Positions 57,019 through 64,000 of a stretch of 64,000 nucleotides of DNA are shown piece by piece. The stretch is from an uncultured Isoptericola sp. (lineage in GTDB: Bacteria > Actinomycetota > Actinomycetes > Actinomycetales > Cellulomonadaceae). The position numbers were made by a program, and so were the translations under genes. Numbering within the stretch: the first letter of the stretch is position 1; each line of letters opens with the position of its first letter. Location of the stretch: the NCBI GenBank assembly GCA_947497265.1, contig CANMFP010000002.1, positions 1-64,000 of the forward strand, in the 5' to 3' direction. Under the pieces are notes generated by a model. The model was given only the letters and a program-made list of their open reading frames with translations. It ran no database searches and was not told the origin of the DNA.

Positions 57019-59127
57019 ATGCGACCCGTGACCGACCTGCAGCGCACCGTTGCCCCCTTCGAGGTGATCTCCGAGTTCGAGCCCAGCGGGGACCAGCCCG
57101 CCGCGATCGGGGCGCTCGCGGAGCGTATCCAGGCGGGGGAGAAGGACGTCGTCCTGCTGGGTGCCACCGGTACGGGCAAGAGCGCCACGACCGCCTGGCT
57201 CATCGAGAAGCTACAACGACCGACGCTCATCATGGCGCCGAACAAGACGCTCGCTGCACAACTCGCCACGGAGTTCCGCGAGCTCCTGCCCCACAACGCC
57301 GTCGAGTACTTCGTGTCGTACTACGACTACTACCAGCCTGAGGCGTACATCGCCCAGACGGACACCTACATCGAGAAGGACTCGTCGATCAACGACGAGG
57401 TGGAACGGCTGCGGCACTCGGCGACGTCGAACCTCCTGACCCGGCGCGACACGGTCGTGGTGGCGTCCGTGTCGTGCATCTACGGGCTGGGCACGCCGCA
57501 GGAGTACGTCGACCGGATGGTGCGGCTCGAGGTCGGCGACGTCGTCGACCGCGACGAGATGCTCCGTAGGTTCGTGCAGATGCAGTACTCGCGCAACGAC
57601 ATGGCGTTCACCCGGGGGACGTTCCGGGTGCGGGGCGACACCGTGGAGATCATCCCGGTGTACGAGGAGCTCGCGATCCGCATCGAGATGTTCGGCGACG
57701 AGATCGAGTCCATCCAGACGCTGCACCCGCTCACCGGCGACGTGATCCGCACGGAGCAGAGCGTGTACCTCTTCCCGGCGACGCACTACGTAGCAGGTCC
57801 GGAACGGATGGAGCGGGCGATCGGAAGCATCGAGGCGGAGCTCGAGACCCGCCTGGCCGAGCTCGAGAAGCAGGACAAGCTGCTCGAGGCCCAGCGGCTG
57901 CGCATGCGCACCACCTACGACATCGAGATGATGCGCTCGATCGGGACCTGCAACGGTATCGAGAACTACTCACGGCACATCGACGGCCGCGAGGGTGGCA
58001 CGCCGCCGAACACGCTGCTCGACTACTTCCCCGAGGACTTCCTGCTCGTCATCGACGAGTCGCACGTGACGGTGCCGCAGATCGGCGCGATGTTCGAGGG
58101 CGACATGTCACGCAAGCGCGCCCTCGTCGACCACGGGTTCCGGCTGCCGAGCGCGACGGACAACCGACCGCTGCGCTGGGAGGAGTTCGTCGAGCGGATC
58201 GGGCAGACGGTCTACCTCTCGGCCACGCCCGGCGACTACGAGCTGTCGATGTCCGACGGCGTGGTCGAGCAGATCATCCGACCCACCGGCCTCGTGGACC
58301 CGGAGGTGGTGGTCAAGCCCACCACCGGCCAGATCGACGACCTGCTCGGGGAGATCCGCGACCGCGTGGAGCGCAACGAGCGGGTCCTGGTCACGACGCT
58401 GACCAAGAAGATGGCCGAGGACCTCACCGACTACCTGCTGGGCAAGGACGTGCGGGTGCGTTACCTGCACTCCGAGGTGGACACCCTGCGACGCGTCGAG
58501 CTGCTCCGCGAGCTGCGCCTGGGCGAGTACGACGTCCTCGTGGGCATCAACCTCCTGCGCGAGGGTCTCGACCTGCCCGAGGTCTCGCTGGTGGCGATCC
58601 TCGACGCCGACAAGGAGGGGTTCCTGCGCTCCGAACGCTCCCTCATCCAGACCATCGGCCGTGCCGCGCGCAACGTCACCGGCCAGGTGCACATGTACGC
58701 CGACAAGGTCACACCGGCGATGCGATTCGCACTCGACGAGACGGACCGGCGCCGGGAGAAGCAGAAGGCCTACAACGCCGAGCGCGGCATCGACCCGCAG
58801 CCGCTGCGCAAGCGGATCGCGGACGTGACCGACATGCTGGCGCGCGAGGACATCGACACGGCCGAGCTGTTGGCCGGCGGCTACCGGAAGGCGCCGGGGG
58901 ACGGCCGCGGAAAGGCTCCCGTGCCCGGGTCACCGAAGGAGGCCTCGACGTCGGGCAACCGGCTGGCCGGGCTGGCGGCGGAGGAGCTCGCCGAGCTGAT
59001 CCAAGAGCTCAGCGACCAGATGCACGCCGCCGCCGCCGAGCTGCAGTTCGAGGTGGCGGCGCGCCTGCGTGACGAGATCGGCGGGCTCAAGAAGGAGCTG
59101 CGCCAGATGCGGGCGGCCACGGGTTGA
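57019..59127 (+). CDS. uvrB: Excinuclease ABC subunit B
   Basis: This 702-residue helicase-like protein verifies DNA damage in nucleotide excision repair after UvrA loads it. Walker A is [11 protein letters not shown]. The beta-hairpin region reads [21 protein letters not shown]. Helicase motifs [23 protein letters not shown] and QTIGRAARN follow. The C-terminal UVR motif that recruits UvrC is in [25 protein letters not shown]. uvrA lies 1.8 kb downstream. Confidence 0.96.
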   Translation: MRPVTDLQRTVAPFEVISEFEPSGDQPAAIGALAERIQAGEKDVVLLGATGTGKSATTAWLIEKLQRPTLIMAPNKTLAAQLATEFRELLPHNAVEYFVSYYDYYQPEAYIAQTDTYIEKDSSINDEVERLRHSATSNLLTRRDTVVVASVSCIYGLGTPQEYVDRMVRLEVGDVVDRDEMLRRFVQMQYSRNDMAFTRGTFRVRGDTVEIIPVYEELAIRIEMFGDEIESIQTLHPLTGDVIRTEQSVYLFPATHYVAGPERMERAIGSIEAELETRLAELEKQDKLLEAQRLRMRTTYDIEMMRSIGTCNGIENYSRHIDGREGGTPPNTLLDYFPEDFLLVIDESHVTVPQIGAMFEGDMSRKRALVDHGFRLPSATDNRPLRWEEFVERIGQTVYLSATPGDYELSMSDGVVEQIIRPTGLVDPEVVVKPTTGQIDDLLGEIRDRVERNERVLVTTLTKKMAEDLTDYLLGKDVRVRYLHSEVDTLRRVELLRELRLGEYDVLVGINLLREGLDLPEVSLVAILDADKEGFLRSERSLIQTIGRAARNVTGQVHMYADKVTPAMRFALDETDRRREKQKAYNAERGIDPQPLRKRIADVTDMLAREDIDTAELLAGGYRKAPGDGRGKAPVPGSPKEASTSGNRLAGLAAEELAELIQELSDQMHAAAAELQFEVAARLRDEIGGLKKELRQMRAATG

Positions 59128-59158
59128 CCCGGCCCCCGGAACCACAGTTCCCCGACCA

Positions 59159-59347
59159 GAGGACCTGAGTACCCTCGACCTGAACGTCAGTGCCGGCCGC
59201 GCCGGCGACGAACGCCTCCCGGCCCTGACGGCGGAGGCCGAGCGTCTCACGGCCCTCGGAGCGACCGTGCTGAGCGAGGGCGCAGAGCTCGGGGACGTCT
59301 GGATCGTGATGCAGGACCCCGAGGGCAACGAGTTCTGCCTGCAGTGA
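59159..59347 (+). pseudogene. C-terminal fragment of a glyoxalase-like (VOC) protein
   Basis: The frame ending at 59347 reads LDLNVSAGRAG..., then ERLTALGATVLSEGAELGDVWIVMQDPEGNEFCLQ. This matches the second half of actinobacterial Glyoxalase_6-type VOC domains, which normally read HLDL...ERLxxLGAxV and end DPEGNEFC. The first half is absent; upstream bases belong to the end of uvrB in another frame. No start codon with a ribosome-binding site exists. It is best read as a truncated remnant, although a short translated product cannot be excluded. Confidence 0.65.
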
Positions 59348-59388
59348 GCGACGGCTCCGTGCGGGTGCCCCGCACCGTCGTCGTGCCG

Positions 59389-59394
59389 TATGCT
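59389..59394 (+). promoter_or_regulatory. Probable -10 element for the riboswitch-terC transcript
   Basis: TATGCT lies about seven bases before the predicted 5' end of the riboswitch. No good -35 hexamer was seen. Confidence 0.45.
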
Positions 59395-59401
59395 TGACGC
59401 T

Positions 59402-59516
59402 CGTTGGAGGGGAGTATCTCCCAAGTGGTGAGGCCGTCAGTACGACCGGCACGGACGCCGGTTCGGTCTCATCCACCCGGGTTGCCCGCGGGTGAGAGAG
59501 ACCTCCGGTGCCTTGT
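59402..59516 (+). promoter_or_regulatory. yybP-ykoY (Mn2+) riboswitch
   Basis: The leader of the TerC gene carries the hallmarks of the yybP-ykoY manganese riboswitch. The 5' side reads GGAGGGGAGTA (59406-59416), the inner loop CCGTCAGTAC (59435-59444), and the 3' side GGGTGAGAGAGACCTCC (59490-59506). GGAGG at 59406-59410 can pair with CCTCC at 59502-59506 to form P1. A stem around GGTTGCCCGCGGG sits between. In other bacteria Mn2+ binding to this RNA switches on TerC/Alx/YkoY-type genes, exactly the type found downstream. The 34 nt between aptamer and start contain the GGAAGGAT ribosome-binding site, so control may be at translation. Confidence 0.85.
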
Positions 59517-59539
59517 CCTGCGTACCGGAAGGATCTGTC

Positions 59540-60544
59540 ATGGACGTACCCGTGTGGGTATGGATCGTCACTGTCGCCGCGATCCTGGCGATGCTCGTCG
59601 TCGACTACCTCGGCCACGTGCGCACGCCGCACGCGCCGACGATCAAGGAGTCGGCGTGGTGGTCGCTCGCCTACGTGGCGGTGGCCCTCGTGTTCGGAGC
59701 GATCGTCTTCGCCGGTTGGGGCAGCCAGTACGGCGGTGAGTACTTCGCCGGCTACATCACGGAGAAGTCGCTCAGCGTCGACAACCTGTTCGTGTTCGTC
59801 CTGATCATGACGAGCTTCCGTGTGCCGAGGGAGCACCAGCAGCGCGTGCTGCTGGTCGGCATCACGATCGCGCTCGTGCTGCGGACGATCTTCATCCTGG
59901 CCGGAGCGGCGCTCATCGCGAACTTCGCCTGGATCTTCTACCTCTTCGGCGCGTTCCTCGTGTGGACCGCGATCGCCCAGGCCCGCGCGGGAACCTCCCA
60001 CGACGAGGAGTTCACCGAGAACGCGGTGCTCCGCCTGACCCGGCGGCTGTTCCGGACCACCGACGACTACGTCGAGCACCGCATGACCGTCCGGATGGAC
60101 GGCAAGCGATACATCACGCCGATGCTCATCGTCATGGTCGCGATCGGCAGCGCCGACCTGCTCTTCGCCGTCGACTCGATCCCGGCGATCTTCGGCCTGA
60201 CCCAGGAGACGTTCCTCGTCTTCGCGGCCAACGCGTTCTCGTTGCTCGGCCTGCGGCAGCTCTACTTCCTCGTCGACGGCCTGCTCGACCGCCTCGTGTT
60301 CCTCAACTACGGGCTCGCCGCGATCCTCGGATTCATCGGGGTGAAGCTGGTCATCCACGCGCTGCACACCAACGAGCTGCCGTTCGTCAACGGCGGCGAG
60401 CACGTCGAGGTGATCCCGGAGATCCCGACGAGCTACTCGCTGGCGTTCATCGTGGTGGTGCTCGGCATCACCACCGTGACGTCACTGATGAAGACGCGCC
60501 GGGACAGGCGCATCAGCGCGACCGTCGAGAAGGGTGACGGCTGA
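59540..60544 (+). CDS. TerC/Alx-family membrane protein, probable Mn2+ exporter
   Basis: This 334-residue protein has eight or nine membrane helices and belongs to the TerC family. Acidic helix motifs EKSLSVDNLFVFVLI and ADLLFAVDSIPAIFG contain the conserved Asp residues thought to carry the metal. Members such as E. coli Alx and B. subtilis YkoY export manganese or help metallate secreted enzymes. The riboswitch directly upstream supports manganese. ATG 59540 has GGAAGGAT upstream. It is a single-gene unit, convergent with the YCII gene. Confidence 0.9.
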   Translation: MDVPVWVWIVTVAAILAMLVVDYLGHVRTPHAPTIKESAWWSLAYVAVALVFGAIVFAGWGSQYGGEYFAGYITEKSLSVDNLFVFVLIMTSFRVPREHQQRVLLVGITIALVLRTIFILAGAALIANFAWIFYLFGAFLVWTAIAQARAGTSHDEEFTENAVLRLTRRLFRTTDDYVEHRMTVRMDGKRYITPMLIVMVAIGSADLLFAVDSIPAIFGLTQETFLVFAANAFSLLGLRQLYFLVDGLLDRLVFLNYGLAAILGFIGVKLVIHALHTNELPFVNGGEHVEVIPEIPTSYSLAFIVVVLGITTVTSLMKTRRDRRISATVEKGDG

Positions 60545-60553
60545 CGGCCGACC

Positions 60554-60850
60554 TCAGCCCGCGAACCCGCCGATGACGGGCACCCACTCCCGTACGGAGA
60601 CCTCCGCGACGAGCCCTTCGCGACGGAACGGGTCGGTGCCGAGCAGCGCGTCCGCCTCCGCGGCCGACGGTGCGGTCACCACGATGAGGGCGCCGTCGGG
60701 CTCGTCGTCGGTCGCGGGCAGGGGTCCGGAGACGAGGACCGCGCCGTCGGCGCACAGCGCCTGCAGGTGGTCGCGGTGCGCGGGACGTGCCCGGTCGCGC
60801 GCAGCGACGCTGTCGGGGGCATAGACGTAGGTGACGGCGTAGACACTCAT
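60554..60850 (-). CDS. YCII-domain protein
   Basis: This 98-residue protein has the YciI/ferredoxin-like fold. It starts [13 protein letters not shown], has [23 protein letters not shown] with the conserved His-x3-Leu and Gly-x2-Gly region, and ends [17 protein letters not shown]. Such proteins are putative small enzymes or dehydrochlorinase-like; the function is unknown. The start at ATG 60848-60850 has TTGGAT six bases upstream, so it may be leaderless. It is divergent from uvrA. Confidence 0.85.
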   Translation of the reverse strand: MSVYAVTYVYAPDSVAARDRARPAHRDHLQALCADGAVLVSGPLPATDDEPDGALIVVTAPSAAEADALLGTDPFRREGLVAEVSVREWVPVIGGFAG

Positions 60851-60920
60851 GCCGTCATCCAAGCATCTCGCGGCAGCACCCGGCCGGAGCGTCCACGGTG
60901 CGTGCCGCGGCGACGTGACA

Positions 60921-60936
60921 TGGAACACCTGTACGA
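60921..60936. promoter_or_regulatory. LexA (SOS) box-like site before uvrA
   Basis: TGGAACACCTGTACGA differs from the actinobacterial LexA consensus TCGAAC-N4-GTTCGA at one base in each half. Its right half lies 17 bp before the TACGAT -10 of uvrA, so a bound repressor would cover the -35 region. Confidence 0.6.
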
Positions 60937-60953
60937 ATGTCGGTGGTGGGCCG

Positions 60954-60959
60954 TACGAT
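60954..60959 (+). promoter_or_regulatory. -10 element for leaderless uvrA
   Basis: TACGAT ends six bases before GTG 60966; no ribosome-binding site is present. Confidence 0.6.
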
Positions 60960-60965
60960 GCTGCG

Positions 60966-63929
60966 GTGAGCAATCGCCTCGTCGTCTCCGGTGCCCGCGA
61001 GCACAACCTGCGCAACGTCGACCTCGACCTGCCGCGGGACTCGCTCATCGTCTTCACCGGCCTGAGCGGCTCGGGCAAGTCGTCACTGGCCTTCGACACC
61101 ATCTTCGCCGAGGGGCAGCGGCGCTACGTCGAGTCGTTGTCCGCCTACGCCCGGCAGTTCCTGGGCCAGATGGACAAGCCGGACGTCGACTTCATCGAAG
61201 GGTTGAGCCCGGCGGTCTCGATCGACCAGAAGTCGACGAACCGCAACCCGCGCTCGACGGTCGGCACGATCACGGAGGTCTACGACTACCTCCGTCTGCT
61301 CTTCTCGCGGGCCGGCACCCAGCACTGCCCGGTGTGCGACGAGCCGGTCCAGGCGCAGACGCCCCAGCAGATCGTGGACAAGATCCTCGACCTGCCGGAG
61401 GGGACGCGATACCAGGTGCTCGCCCCGGTGGTGCGGGGTCGTAAGGGTGAGTACACCGATCTGTTCGCCGAGCTGCAGACCCAGGGCTTCTCGCGAGCAC
61501 GCGTCGACGGCGACGTCGTCCAGCTCAGCAGCCCGCCCGCGCTGGAGAAGAAGGTCAAGCACGACATCGAGGTGGTCGTCGACCGGCTGGTCGCGCGCGA
61601 CGGCGTGCAGCGCCGGCTGACCGACTCCGTCGAGACAGCGCTCGGTCTGGCCGGCGGTCTGGTGATGATCGACCTCGTCGACGTCGCGGACGACGCGGAG
61701 GCCGGCGACGAGCTACCGGGTCTGCTGAAGTACTCGGAGAAGCGCTCCTGCCCCAACGACCACCCGCTGAGCCTGGACGAGATCGAGCCGCGGACCTTCT
61801 CGTTCAACGCGCCGTACGGCGCGTGCCCGGAGTGCACCGGCATCGGCTTCCGGTTGGAGGTCGACCCCGAGCTGGTCGTGCCCGACCACGAGCGGACCCT
61901 GCGCGAGGGTGCGGTCGCGCCCTGGTCGCAGACCTCCTCGGAGTACTTCGCACGAGTCCTCGGTGCGCTCGCCGAGGAGATGAAGTTCTCGATGGACGTC
62001 CCGTGGCGGGCGCTGCCGCAGCGGGCGCGTGACGCCGTCCTGCACGGGCGCAACCATCAGGTGCACGTCAAGTACCGCAACCGGTGGGGCCGCGAACGCC
62101 AGTACTCGACCGGGTTCGAGGGTGCTGTGACGTTCATCGAGCGCCGGCACACGGAGACCGAGTCGGACTGGTCGAAGGAGCGCTACGAGGCCTACATGCG
62201 CGAGGTCCCGTGCCCCGAGTGCCACGGAGCACGCCTCAAGCCGGAGGTCCTCGCCGTCAAGGTCGGCTCGAAGTCGATCTGGGACGTGTGCCGGCTGCCG
62301 ATCGGCGCCGCCAAGGAGTACCTGGACGCCCTCGAGCTCGGGTCCCGGGAGACGGCGATCGCGGGCGAGGTGCTCAAGGAGATCCACGCCCGGCTGGGCT
62401 TCCTGCTGGACGTCGGTCTGCACTACCTGACCCTGGAGCGGGCCGCGGGGACGCTGTCGGGCGGCGAGGCGCAGCGCATCCGACTGGCGACCCAGATCGG
62501 CTCCGGCCTGGTCGGGGTCCTGTACGTGCTCGACGAGCCCAGCATCGGGCTGCACCAGCGTGACAACCGGCGGCTGATCGACACCCTCACCCGCCTGCGG
62601 GACCTCGGCAACACCCTGATCGTCGTCGAGCACGACGAGGACACGATCCGCGCGGCCGACTGGATCGTCGACGTCGGTCCCGGCGCGGGCGAGCACGGCG
62701 GCGCCGTCGTGCACTCCGGCGACTACGCCGGCCTGCTCGAGGCCGAGGGTTCGATGACCGGCGCGTACCTGGCCGGCCGGCGGAGCATCGCGCTGCCCGC
62801 GGTGCGCCGCGGCGTCGATCCCGCGCGGCAGGTGTCCGTCGTCGGTGCGCGGGAGAACAACCTGCGAGACATCGACGTCTCGTTCCCGCTCGGCGTGCTC
62901 ACCGCCGTGACGGGCGTCTCGGGCTCGGGCAAGTCGACCCTGGTGAACTCGATCCTGCACACCGTCCTGGCCAACGAGCTGAACGGGGCCCGCCAGGTCC
63001 CCGGACGGCACACGCGCGTGACCGGGACGGACCAGCTGGACAAGGTCGTGCACGTCGACCAGGGTCCGATCGGCCGGACGCCGCGCTCGAACCCCGCGAC
63101 CTACACGGGGGTGTGGGACCGGGTGCGCAAGATCTTCGCCGAGACCGAGGAGGCGAAGGTCCGAGGCTACGGACCCGGGCGGTTCTCCTTCAACGTCAAG
63201 GGCGGCCGCTGCGAGGCGTGCTCGGGCGACGGCACGCTGAAGATCGAGATGAACTTCCTGCCCGACGTCTACGTCCCGTGCGAGGTCTGCCACGGTGCGC
63301 GGTACAACCGCGAGACCCTCGAGGTGCACTTCAAAGGCAAGACGGTCGCCGACGTGCTCGCCATGCCCATCGAGGAGGCCGCCGAGTTCTTCGCGGCGTT
63401 CCCCGCGATCTCCCGGCACCTGTCCACGCTCGTGGACGTCGGCCTGGGCTACGTGCGGCTCGGACAACCGGCCCCGACGCTCTCCGGCGGCGAGGCGCAG
63501 CGGGTGAAGCTCGCCAGCGAGCTGCAGAAGCGGTCGACCGGCCGCACGGTGTACGTGCTGGACGAGCCCACCACAGGCCTGCACTTCGAGGACATCCGCA
63601 AGCTCCTGGGCGTCCTGCAGTCGTTGGCGGACAAGGGCAACACGGTGCTCGTCATCGAGCACAACCTCGATGTCGTCAAGAGCGCCGACTGGGTCGTCGA
63701 CATGGGCCCCGAGGGCGGCTCGGGCGGCGGCACGGTGGTGGCGCAGGGCACCCCCGAGCAGGTCGCGGAGGTCGAGGAGAGCCACACGGGGCGCTACCTC
63801 GCCGAGGTCCTCGCGGCACATCCAGACGTCCCGGTCGAGCCGCCGGCGCCGTCGTCCGCCGCGGCCGCGGTGCCTGCGGGACGCAAGAGCACGAAGAAGG
63901 CCCGAGCCACCAAGCGCGACGCCGCCTGA
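60966..63929 (+). CDS. uvrA: Excinuclease ABC subunit A
   Basis: This 987-residue ATPase finds DNA damage and loads UvrB. It has two ABC modules. Walker A motifs are [14 protein letters not shown] and [14 protein letters not shown], and signatures are LSGGEAQRI and LSGGEAQRV. Zinc-finger Cys pairs are visible ([39 protein letters not shown]). The basic Lys/Arg-rich tail of about 30 residues is extra. GTG 60966 is set by the -10 element and the family N-terminus ([14 protein letters not shown]). A LexA-box-like site suggests SOS control. Confidence 0.96.
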   Translation: MSNRLVVSGAREHNLRNVDLDLPRDSLIVFTGLSGSGKSSLAFDTIFAEGQRRYVESLSAYARQFLGQMDKPDVDFIEGLSPAVSIDQKSTNRNPRSTVGTITEVYDYLRLLFSRAGTQHCPVCDEPVQAQTPQQIVDKILDLPEGTRYQVLAPVVRGRKGEYTDLFAELQTQGFSRARVDGDVVQLSSPPALEKKVKHDIEVVVDRLVARDGVQRRLTDSVETALGLAGGLVMIDLVDVADDAEAGDELPGLLKYSEKRSCPNDHPLSLDEIEPRTFSFNAPYGACPECTGIGFRLEVDPELVVPDHERTLREGAVAPWSQTSSEYFARVLGALAEEMKFSMDVPWRALPQRARDAVLHGRNHQVHVKYRNRWGRERQYSTGFEGAVTFIERRHTETESDWSKERYEAYMREVPCPECHGARLKPEVLAVKVGSKSIWDVCRLPIGAAKEYLDALELGSRETAIAGEVLKEIHARLGFLLDVGLHYLTLERAAGTLSGGEAQRIRLATQIGSGLVGVLYVLDEPSIGLHQRDNRRLIDTLTRLRDLGNTLIVVEHDEDTIRAADWIVDVGPGAGEHGGAVVHSGDYAGLLEAEGSMTGAYLAGRRSIALPAVRRGVDPARQVSVVGARENNLRDIDVSFPLGVLTAVTGVSGSGKSTLVNSILHTVLANELNGARQVPGRHTRVTGTDQLDKVVHVDQGPIGRTPRSNPATYTGVWDRVRKIFAETEEAKVRGYGPGRFSFNVKGGRCEACSGDGTLKIEMNFLPDVYVPCEVCHGARYNRETLEVHFKGKTVADVLAMPIEEAAEFFAAFPAISRHLSTLVDVGLGYVRLGQPAPTLSGGEAQRVKLASELQKRSTGRTVYVLDEPTTGLHFEDIRKLLGVLQSLADKGNTVLVIEHNLDVVKSADWVVDMGPEGGSGGGTVVAQGTPEQVAEVEESHTGRYLAEVLAAHPDVPVEPPAPSSAAAAVPAGRKSTKKARATKRDAA

Positions 63930-63934
63930 ACCTC

Positions 63935-63940
63935 TACGGT
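63935..63940 (+). promoter_or_regulatory. -10 element for the gene at the right edge
   Basis: TACGGT ends seven bases before ATG 63948. It lies 5 bp after the uvrA stop. Confidence 0.45.
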
Positions 63941-63947
63941 GTTGGCC

Positions 63948-64000
63948 ATGGGAGCTCACCACGGATACTCGGTCGCGGTCCGCTGGCCCGCTGCAGGCGT
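63948..64000 (+). CDS. Start of a further gene, possibly OsmC-family (cut by window edge)
   Basis: Seventeen codons are visible: MGAHHGYSVAVRWPAAG. The pattern of a short polar start followed by Y-x-V-x-V-R-W is common at the N-terminus of OsmC-type peroxidases, but too little is seen for a firm call. The start is supported by a TACGGT hexamer seven bases upstream. Confidence 0.4.
   Translation, partial: MGAHHGYSVAVRWPAAG

Noticed and set aside
59069-59347. Possibility that the glyoxalase fragment is an in-frame extension of uvrB
   Set aside because: uvrB stops at 59125-59127 in a different frame; the fragment's frame inside uvrB is a shadow.

Overview
This is a high-GC actinobacterial chromosome segment. 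The combination of a Pup-proteasome locus (arc/mpa, dop, pup, prcB, prcA, pafA), the mycothiol ligase mshC, an ANTAR-type PdtaR regulator and a secreted AA10 polysaccharide monooxygenase with a CBM2 cellulose-binding domain points to a cellulolytic member of the Micrococcales, of the Cellulomonas/Promicromonospora kind. No species can be named from the sequence alone.

The first 5.1 kb are accessory DNA. They hold the tail of an ISL3-like transposase, a serine recombinase, a cadD/cmtR cadmium module, an orphan HEPN-domain protein, and a secreted chymotrypsin-like protease translationally coupled to a lipoprotein. The cadmium module lies between two near-identical 16-bp repeats, each inside a cluster of GGTTC/GAACC-type repeats. 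The protease pair lies between two remnants of the same transposase 3' end.

From 5.2 kb onward the content is mostly core. 5.2-18.8 kb: an epimerase, the LPMO under a LacI-type operator-like palindrome, an M20 peptidase, a fructosamine kinase, an aldo/keto reductase, uppP, mshC, a PAC2 protein, a HAD phosphatase, a RecB-like Fe-S nuclease, an M50 protease and trmI. 19.0-25.6 kb: the complete Pup-proteasome set, with a strong terminator separating arc from the dop-pup-prcB-prcA-pafA operon. 25.7-38.5 kb: an FKBP lipoprotein, hisF, a heterodimeric ABC exporter pair, hisI, trpE, two small membrane proteins, trpC, trpB, trpA and lgt, mostly with ATGA/GTGA overlaps. 38.6-46.3 kb: glutamate synthase gltB-gltD, pyruvate kinase and a tRNA gene. 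46.4-53.7 kb: pdtaR, an acetyltransferase, a thioesterase, polA, a methyltransferase and rpsA. 53.7-64 kb: another ABC exporter, coaE, pcp, uvrB, a decayed glyoxalase fragment, a yybP-ykoY (Mn2+) riboswitch before a TerC-family gene, a YCII protein, uvrA behind a LexA-box-like site, and the start of a further gene.

A notable regulatory theme is how many genes have a TANNNT-like -10 hexamer ending 6-8 nt before a GTG or ATG with no Shine-Dalgarno sequence. This is the layout of leaderless transcripts. It is seen at more than twenty starts and was used here to choose start codons.
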